This document shows positions 43,747 through 48,595 of a stretch of DNA of 48,595 nucleotides, in pieces. This DNA is from JACQFZ01 sp045810625 (lineage in GTDB: Bacteria; Pseudomonadota; Gammaproteobacteria; Acidiferrobacterales; Sulfurifustaceae). Numbering within the stretch: the first letter of the stretch is position 1; each line of letters begins with the position of its first letter. A program made the translations under genes and the position numbers. The DNA lies in contig JBJMVQ010000071.1 in NCBI GenBank assembly GCA_045810625.1, forward strand, positions 1 to 48,595. Direction: 5' to 3'. The notes beneath the pieces were generated by a model. It did not search any database. It saw only the letters and a list, made by a program, of their open reading frames with translations, and was not told where the DNA came from.

Positions 43747-44466
43747 CTACCCGATGACGAGATCACTGTCAAAGTGCCAGGGCGCGGCATGGCCCGGATG
43801 GACGAGTGCGCTCTTCAGCAGCGCGACGTAGCGGCTGCGCGGAATGGAACGCGAGCCGAGGCGCTGCAGGTGCGGCGACGGCAATTGGCAATCGATGAGA
43901 GTGTAGCCCCAGCGCTCGAGCTGTCGCATAACGTAAAGGAGCGCGACCTTCGATGCGTCGCTCACGCGGCTGAACATCGATTCGCCGAAGAAAGCGGCGC
44001 CGAGTGCTACGCCGTACAAGCCGCCGACGAGTTGGTCGCCCTCCCAGGTCTCGACGGAATGCGCGTAGCCGCGCGCGGCGAGATCGCAGTAGGCGGCGAG
44101 CATTGCCGGCGTGATCCACGTGCCGCCGTCCGGCTGTTGGGGCCGCGGTCCGGCGCACGCGCGCATGACGTCCGCGAAGCACTGATCGAACGTGACGCGA
44201 AATTTTCCCGAGCGCGCGGTCTTACGCAGACTGCGTGACACGCGCAGCTCGGCCGGAAACAACACAGCCCGCGGGTCCGGGCTCCACCAGAGGATCGGCT
44301 GTCCTTCGTTGTACCAGGGGAAGATGCCGTTGCGATACGCCTCGAGCAGACGCTCGACGCTCAGGTCGCCGCCAACCGCAAGCAGCCCGTCACGCGAGGC
44401 CAGCTCGACCGGCGGAAAGCGGACGTCCCGGGACGCGGAATTGAGCACGAACATGGCGGCGCTCAT
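43747..44466 (-). CDS. aat: Leucyl/phenylalanyl-tRNA--protein transferase Aat
   Basis: A 239-residue enzyme that attaches Leu or Phe to proteins with N-terminal Lys or Arg. FPWYNEGQPILWWSPDPRAVLFP, HSVETWEGDQLVGGLYGVALGAAFFGESMFS and SKVALLYVMRQLERWGYTLIDCQLPSPHL are diagnostic. The ATG overlaps the upstream gene's stop by 4 nt (ATGA). With bpt it supplies N-degrons for ClpS-ClpA. Confidence 0.95.
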   Translation of the reverse strand: MSAAMFVLNSASRDVRFPPVELASRDGLLAVGGDLSVERLLEAYRNGIFPWYNEGQPILWWSPDPRAVLFPAELRVSRSLRKTARSGKFRVTFDQCFADVMRACAGPRPQQPDGGTWITPAMLAAYCDLAARGYAHSVETWEGDQLVGGLYGVALGAAFFGESMFSRVSDASKVALLYVMRQLERWGYTLIDCQLPSPHLQRLGSRSIPRSRYVALLKSALVHPGHAAPWHFDSDLVIG

Positions 44467-45608
44467 GGCGCTTGCGCGCGAAACGGCAGGTGTTCATTCA
44501 GCTCATCTATATAGTAGCCGACGTTCTGTTGCTCGCGCTTCAGGAAATCGGCGACGGCGCGGTGGAGCGCGCGATCGCGCAGCCAATGCGCCGAGTACGT
44601 CGGCGTCGGCGCGAAGCCGCGCGCGAGTTTGTGCTCGCCCTGCGCGCCCGCTTCGTAGCGCTGGATGCCTTCGGCGATGCAGTATTCGATCGGCGTGTAA
44701 TAACAGGTTTCGAAATGGAGGCCGGGAATATCCGAGCGTCCGCCCCAGTAGCGTCCGTAAAGTGTATGAGCGTTCCGTAGCGCGAAGGCGGCGCCGACGT
44801 ATTCATCGCCGCGCCGCGCGAGCGTGAGCACGCAACGCTCGGGCATGGCGGCGCCGAGCGAGTGGAAGAATTCGCGCGTCAGGTAGGCGATCGCGCCGTG
44901 TGCGCGCACGGTCGAGCGGTAGAAGCGATAGAAAATATTCCAGTGTTCCGCGGTAAGCGCTGCGCCTTGCAGGACAGTGAGCGTTACACCCGCTTCGTGG
45001 ACCTGCCTTCGTTCACGCCGGATATTTTTGCGCTTGTGCGCCGTCATCGCACCGAGGTAGTCGGCGAAGTCGCGGTAGCCCGGGTTCGACCAATGAAACT
45101 GGCAGCCAACGCGGGCGAGAAATCCGTGTGCGGTGAGCGTCTCGAGCTCCGCCGCGGTTGGAAACAGCCAGTGCAGCGACGAGGCGCCCAATCGCTCGAC
45201 GCATTCCTGTGTCGCCGCAATCAACACCGGCGCGACCTTCGTTGCTGCAGCATCGGGCGCGATCAGCAGCCGGTTTCCGGTGGCAGGTGTGAACGGCACG
45301 GCGGCCACGAGCTTCGGGTAGTACTCCCCGCCGCTGCGCGTATAAGCGTCGGCCCAGCTCCAATCGAACACGTATTCGCCGTAGGAGTGATCCTTTCGGT
45401 AGAGCGGCACGGCGCCGAGCAGCCGCTCGCGCGAGCGCAGCAGCACGTAGCAGGACTCCCACCCCGTACCTGGTCCCACGCAGCGCGAGCGCTCGAGCGC
45501 GTGCAGAAATTCATGCTGTAGAAAAGGGTTATCTCCCGCGAGCCGGTTCCACGCCTCTGGCGCGACGGCGCCGAGATCGTTTTCGACGACCATATCCATG
45601 GCCGGCAT
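44463..45608 (-). CDS. FemAB-like / DUF482 GNAT-fold protein
   Basis: A 381-residue protein of the FemAB-like DUF482 family, which has paired GNAT-like folds and is often labelled peptidoglycan-related, without proof of that role. Recognisable parts are NPFLQHEFLHALERSRCVGPGTGW, YRKDHSYGEYVFDWSWADAY, HKRKNIRRERR and QGEHKLARGFAPTPTYSAHWL. Three in-frame ATG codons lie within the first six codons; the first is used here. It is first in the minus-strand series leading to aat and bpt. An aminoacyl-transfer role would fit its neighbours but is inference. Confidence 0.88.
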   Translation of the reverse strand: MPAMDMVVENDLGAVAPEAWNRLAGDNPFLQHEFLHALERSRCVGPGTGWESCYVLLRSRERLLGAVPLYRKDHSYGEYVFDWSWADAYTRSGGEYYPKLVAAVPFTPATGNRLLIAPDAAATKVAPVLIAATQECVERLGASSLHWLFPTAAELETLTAHGFLARVGCQFHWSNPGYRDFADYLGAMTAHKRKNIRRERRQVHEAGVTLTVLQGAALTAEHWNIFYRFYRSTVRAHGAIAYLTREFFHSLGAAMPERCVLTLARRGDEYVGAAFALRNAHTLYGRYWGGRSDIPGLHFETCYYTPIEYCIAEGIQRYEAGAQGEHKLARGFAPTPTYSAHWLRDRALHRAVADFLKREQQNVGYYIDELNEHLPFRAQAP

Positions 45609-45829
45609 TATCGCAGTATCTCGCCCCCCATCGAAGTCGCCATGGATTAACGGGTCAACCGCGTGGGCGCTTGGGCGTTGATCCGGTCAACCGCCCTTCG
45701 CTCTGACGGGGGCGGCGCGGCGGAATCGGTGCGCGACCGGCAATTTTCGATGACAATCTCAAGCTCAATCGCCGGCCGGCGATCTGAAAGCGGTAGCGAA
45801 TAACGATTGCGCCATCCAAGGAGTGCTGC

Positions 45830-47092
45830 CTGAGCCGGTTCGTTAAAATCCTGTCGCTGCTCTGTTGCCTGACCAGCGGTGCCGTCGCGGCGGAGCGAGT
45901 GGTGCTCGGCTTCGACGAGAGCCTGCGCTTTGCTGCGCAGCGGAATGCCGCGCTCGCGACCGCGCGCGCCAACGTGACCGCCGCAGCGCAACGCGCGCGC
46001 GCCGCCTACGGTGGGTTTTATCCGCAGGTATCCGCCAACGTAAACTATTCCGACAGCACGGGTCGGTTGTCGCCGACGACGACGTTTACGGGCACCGACT
46101 ATTCGACGAATGTGACGGTCACGCAGAACCTGTTCGCGGGTTTTCAGGATCAGGCGCGGGTCGCGCAGGCGGCGGCGAACGTCGACATCGCCGACGCGGC
46201 ATTGGTATCGAGCAAAGCGCAGTTGAGCCGCGATCTCAAAGTTGCGTACGCGGAGCTTTCGTACGCGCAGGACAATATCGTGCTGACCGAGAGCATTTTG
46301 CGCCGCTTGGAAGAAAACTTGCGGCTCGTCGAGTTGCGCTTCGAGAGCGGACGCGAGAACAAAGGCGCCTATCTCGTCACACGCGCGTCGGTTGCGCAGG
46401 CGCGCTTCGAGCGTCTGCAGGCGCAGCAGGGACTCACGTCGGCGCAGGTGCAACTCGCCAATCTCATCGGCCAGCCGACCACCGATATCGAAGCGCGCGA
46501 CGTCGTTCCGACTCGACTGCCGCCGCCGGCGCCCGACTTCAAAGCGATCGCAGCGCAGACGCCCGACGTGCGCGACGCGGTCGCGCGCCAACGTTCTGCG
46601 GACGCGGACGTGCAGCTCGCGCGCTCCGGCTTCTATCCGAGCGTGAACGTGAGCGCGACGCGCGGGCGCGAGGGGGAGAGCTGGTTTCCGGACAACGATC
46701 GTCGCGCCGTCAACGCGAGCATCGCGATTCCGCTCTTCAGCGGTGGTCGCGATATCTACAGCGTCCGAGGAGCGCTCGCGGCGCTCGACGCCGCGAAGTC
46801 GAACCGGGAAAACGTCGAAGGTCTGGCGCTCGTGCGGCTGCAGCAGAACTACGCGGCGTACGTGGAATCGGTCGAGAAGCTGAACGTGGATCGCGAATTT
46901 CTGGACGCCACCGAGACGCGTGCGAACATCGCGCGTGCTCGTTATCAGAACGGTCTCATCACATTCGATGAGTGGGACCGAACCGAGAATGATTTGATTC
47001 AGCGCCAGAAAACTTTTCTCGCTTCACAGCGCGATCGCGTGAACGCAGAAGCAGCCTGGGAGCTGGCGCAGGGACAAGGGGTGATTCCGTGA
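45830..47092 (+). CDS. TolC family outer membrane protein, apparent CTG start
   Basis: A 420-residue outer-membrane efflux protein that would form the trimeric exit duct of a tripartite pump. Two OEP repeats are visible, with LSRDLKVAYAELSYAQDNI, RENKGAYLVTRASVAQARFE and ARYQNGLITFDEWDRTENDLIQRQ. No ATG, GTG or TTG precedes the signal peptide. The CTG at 45830 has AAGGAG 6 nt upstream and gives a standard signal peptide, MSRFVKILSLLCCLTSG then AVAAE. The first GTG (45899) would remove the whole signal. The stop overlaps the adaptor start (TGATG). Confidence 0.9.
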   Translation: MSRFVKILSLLCCLTSGAVAAERVVLGFDESLRFAAQRNAALATARANVTAAAQRARAAYGGFYPQVSANVNYSDSTGRLSPTTTFTGTDYSTNVTVTQNLFAGFQDQARVAQAAANVDIADAALVSSKAQLSRDLKVAYAELSYAQDNIVLTESILRRLEENLRLVELRFESGRENKGAYLVTRASVAQARFERLQAQQGLTSAQVQLANLIGQPTTDIEARDVVPTRLPPPAPDFKAIAAQTPDVRDAVARQRSADADVQLARSGFYPSVNVSATRGREGESWFPDNDRRAVNASIAIPLFSGGRDIYSVRGALAALDAAKSNRENVEGLALVRLQQNYAAYVESVEKLNVDREFLDATETRANIARARYQNGLITFDEWDRTENDLIQRQKTFLASQRDRVNAEAAWELAQGQGVIP

Positions 47093-48063
47093 TGCGTTGG
47101 CTGCGATACAAGAAGACGCTGCTCGCCGTCTTGTTGGCGCTGGTCGCCGGCGCCGCCTACGGGATCTGGCAGGTTTCGCGCACGCCGGCGCCGACATATC
47201 GTGCGCTCTCGGTTACCCGCGGGGACATCGACACGACGGTCGTGGCGACGGGCATCGTGCAGCCGAGCAACCGCCTGGAGGTGAAACCGCCGATCGCCGG
47301 GCGCGTCGAAGAAGTGATCGTGCGCGAAGGCCAGCGCGTGCGCCGCGGACAGGTACTGGTCTGGATGAGCTCGAGCGAGCGCGCCGCGTTAATCGATGCC
47401 GCGCGCGCGAAGGGACCCGAGGAGCTGAAGCGTTGGGAGGATCTCTATCGGCCGACGCCGGTGATCGCGCCGATCGACGGCACGGTAATTCTGCGCAACG
47501 CCGAGCCCGGCCAGACGTTTCAGATTCAAGACGCAATGCTGGTGTTGTCGGATCGGCTGATCGTGCATGCGCAAGTGGACGAAACCGACATCGCGCAAGT
47601 CAAACGGCGTGAGCCGGCGCGCATCACGCTCGATGCCTATCCCGACCGGCCGGTCGCCGGCCGCGTGGCGGAGATCGCATTCGAGGCAAAGACGGTGAAC
47701 AACGTCACGACTTATGAAGTCGATGTCGAGCCGATAAAAGTTCCGGATTTCATGCGCAGCGGTATGACAGCGAACATCGCGTTTGTCGTCGCCTCGCGTC
47801 ACGACGTGCTCTTGTTGCCAGCGGAAGCGGTGCGCATGCGTCAGGGCCAGGCGCAAGTCCTCGTTCCCGCGGGCGACCCGAAAGAGAAACCGAGCGAGCG
47901 CGACGTGCAGCTCGGCATCAGCGACGGGCGCCGCACTGAGGTGCTTGCGGGGCTCGATGAGGGCGACAAAGTGCTCGTGCCGCAATTGCTCAAACCGGGC
48001 GCCCGTGCGGCGTCCGGTTCGAGCCCGCTTGGTTCGCCGTTCGGCGGGCGGGCGCGGAGATAG
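47092..48063 (+). CDS. Periplasmic adaptor (HlyD/MacA-like) of an efflux system
   Basis: A 323-residue membrane-fusion protein. An N-terminal anchor spans about residues 8-27. A lipoyl half-motif GRVEEVIVREGQRVRRGQVLVWM and its partner VIAPIDGTVILRNAEPGQTF flank only about 30 residues, so the usual long alpha-hairpin is nearly absent. Beta-barrel and membrane-proximal regions follow. The tail is Gly/Ser/Arg-rich. ATG at 47092 or GTG at 47089 may start it. It follows the TolC-like gene with a 1-nt overlap. The expected ABC or RND partner is not within the window. Confidence 0.9.
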   Translation: MRWLRYKKTLLAVLLALVAGAAYGIWQVSRTPAPTYRALSVTRGDIDTTVVATGIVQPSNRLEVKPPIAGRVEEVIVREGQRVRRGQVLVWMSSSERAALIDAARAKGPEELKRWEDLYRPTPVIAPIDGTVILRNAEPGQTFQIQDAMLVLSDRLIVHAQVDETDIAQVKRREPARITLDAYPDRPVAGRVAEIAFEAKTVNNVTTYEVDVEPIKVPDFMRSGMTANIAFVVASRHDVLLLPAEAVRMRQGQAQVLVPAGDPKEKPSERDVQLGISDGRRTEVLAGLDEGDKVLVPQLLKPGARAASGSSPLGSPFGGRARR

Positions 48064-48270
48064 ACTGCTATGTCAGAGTCAGAAGGAGCGCGCTTCACGC
48101 GTAATCCCCCTTCCTCATTCCTTCTGGATCGCTCCCGCTCGTCCGCGCGCTCTCGCGATCTCAGTGCGTCCCTGCACGTCACCGCAGCGAGGGAAGGTCC
48201 CCTCACCCCAACCCCTCTCCCGCAAGCGGGAGAGGGGACTTCGGTAATATCGGAGCCGAGGCGCGCGGCG
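48064..48270. repeat. Family B fragment and family C hairpin
   Basis: 48125-48190 read on the minus strand (GACGTGCAGGGACGCAC, GCGAGAGCGC) resembles 35954-35990. CCCCTCTCCCG and CGGGAGAGGGG (48212-48237, loop CAAG) form a perfect 11-bp stem. I see no credible gene here; the open frame from 48070 is built from repeat sequence. Confidence 0.65.
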
Positions 48271-48563
48271 CGCATACCAACATCTCCCTCTCCCTTTAGG
48301 GAGAGGGTTGGGGTGAGGGTGCGAGGTTTACCGGCCGAAGAGTGTTTCATTGCCATCCGTGGCGTGACCGAGTGGCTCCGTTGCATCCCAGCCGCCACAA
48401 TCCGTGTGGCGGCGCTGCGCGCATACCAACATCTCCCTCTCCCTTTAGGGAGAGAGTTGGGGTGAGGGTGCGAGGTTTACCGGCCGAAGAGTGTTTCATG
48501 CCATCCTGGCGCAACCGCATTGGCTCCGTTGCATCCGAGCCGCCACATCCATGTGGCGGCGCT
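48271..48563. repeat. Two tandem copies of a ~145-bp repeat
   Basis: Copies at 48271-48416 and 48420-48563 are offset by 149 nt and differ by a few substitutions and indels. Each contains a CCCTCTCCC/GGGAGAGGG hairpin with loop TTTA (one mismatch in copy 2) and a second hairpin GCCGCCACA/TGTGGCGGC (48391-48413 and 48539-48560). A recurrent minus-strand peptide frame beginning MKHSSAGKPRTLTPTLS comes from the repeat and is not a gene. Confidence 0.8.
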
Positions 48564-48570
48564 CGGCGGC

Positions 48571-48595
48571 GCGAATGCACGTTAAGTGCATTCGC
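48571..48595 (+). repeat. Family B hairpin at the window end
   Basis: GCGAATGCAC and GTGCATTCGC pair perfectly around loop GTTAA, the same 10-5-10 layout as at 14529-14553 and 36010-36034. The copy is cut by the window edge. Confidence 0.75.

Noticed and set aside
48070..48465. 131-codon plus-strand frame after the efflux adaptor
   Set aside because: It is built from family B and C repeats, and the reverse strand shows the recurrent repeat peptide MKHSSAGKPRTLTPTLS; there is no domain.

Overview
The window is high-GC DNA (roughly 60-65 % by eye) with Proteobacteria-type genes. The order icd / csp / clpS / clpA / infA, with rluE beside icd, an acetoacetyl-CoA synthetase plus PHB metabolism, and two HAAT-type ABC transporters together point to a Betaproteobacterium, probably an environmental Burkholderiales-like lineage. 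This placement is an inference from gene content. No rRNA, tRNA, CRISPR array, phage or transposase gene was seen.

Layout. (1) 75-4328, minus strand: an NlpC/P60 lipoprotein, a PLD-like DUF7931-type protein, purB, mnmA and nudJ (housekeeping). (2) 4443-20623: an AMP-forming acyl-CoA synthetase, an AraC regulator divergent from a secreted PHB depolymerase with two fibronectin-III domains, an alpha/beta hydrolase, and two complete five-component branched-chain-amino-acid-type ABC transporters. (3) 20842-29275, minus strand: two tandem paralogous SDRs, acetoacetyl-CoA synthetase, 3-hydroxybutyrate dehydrogenase, and a TRAP-TAXI transporter (fused permease, DUF1850 protein, TAXI receptor). (4) 29477-35840: a class III CoA-transferase, isocitrate lyase, an amidohydrolase and malate synthase. 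(5) 36203-39655: rluE, a LysR regulator, isocitrate dehydrogenase and a cold-shock protein. (6) 39944-45608: clpS, clpA, infA, bpt, aat and a FemAB-like protein, which bring together the tagging, recognition and unfolding parts of the bacterial N-degron pathway. (7) 45830-48063: a TolC-like outer-membrane protein, apparently with a CTG start, and a periplasmic adaptor. The window ends in stacked hairpin repeats.

How the genes may work together. Regions 2-4 read as one metabolic programme. Extracellular PHB is cut by the depolymerase, and products could be imported by the ABC and/or TRAP-TAXI systems. 3-Hydroxybutyrate is oxidised to acetoacetate (BdhA) and activated (AacS), and the resulting C2 units are assimilated through the glyoxylate shunt (AceA, AceB) at the branch point set by Icd. 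A thiolase is not in the window. Transporter substrates are inferred from position only.

The intergenic DNA is rich in repeats: family A, tandem CGCAGAGGA/CTCTGCGTCC units forming inverted arms with conserved AT-rich ends; family B, a composite element with a 10-bp stem that covaries between copies; and family C, GC-rich hairpins with CCCTCTCCC-type stems. A decayed second copy of the isocitrate lyase 3' end and its terminator lies just upstream of malate synthase.
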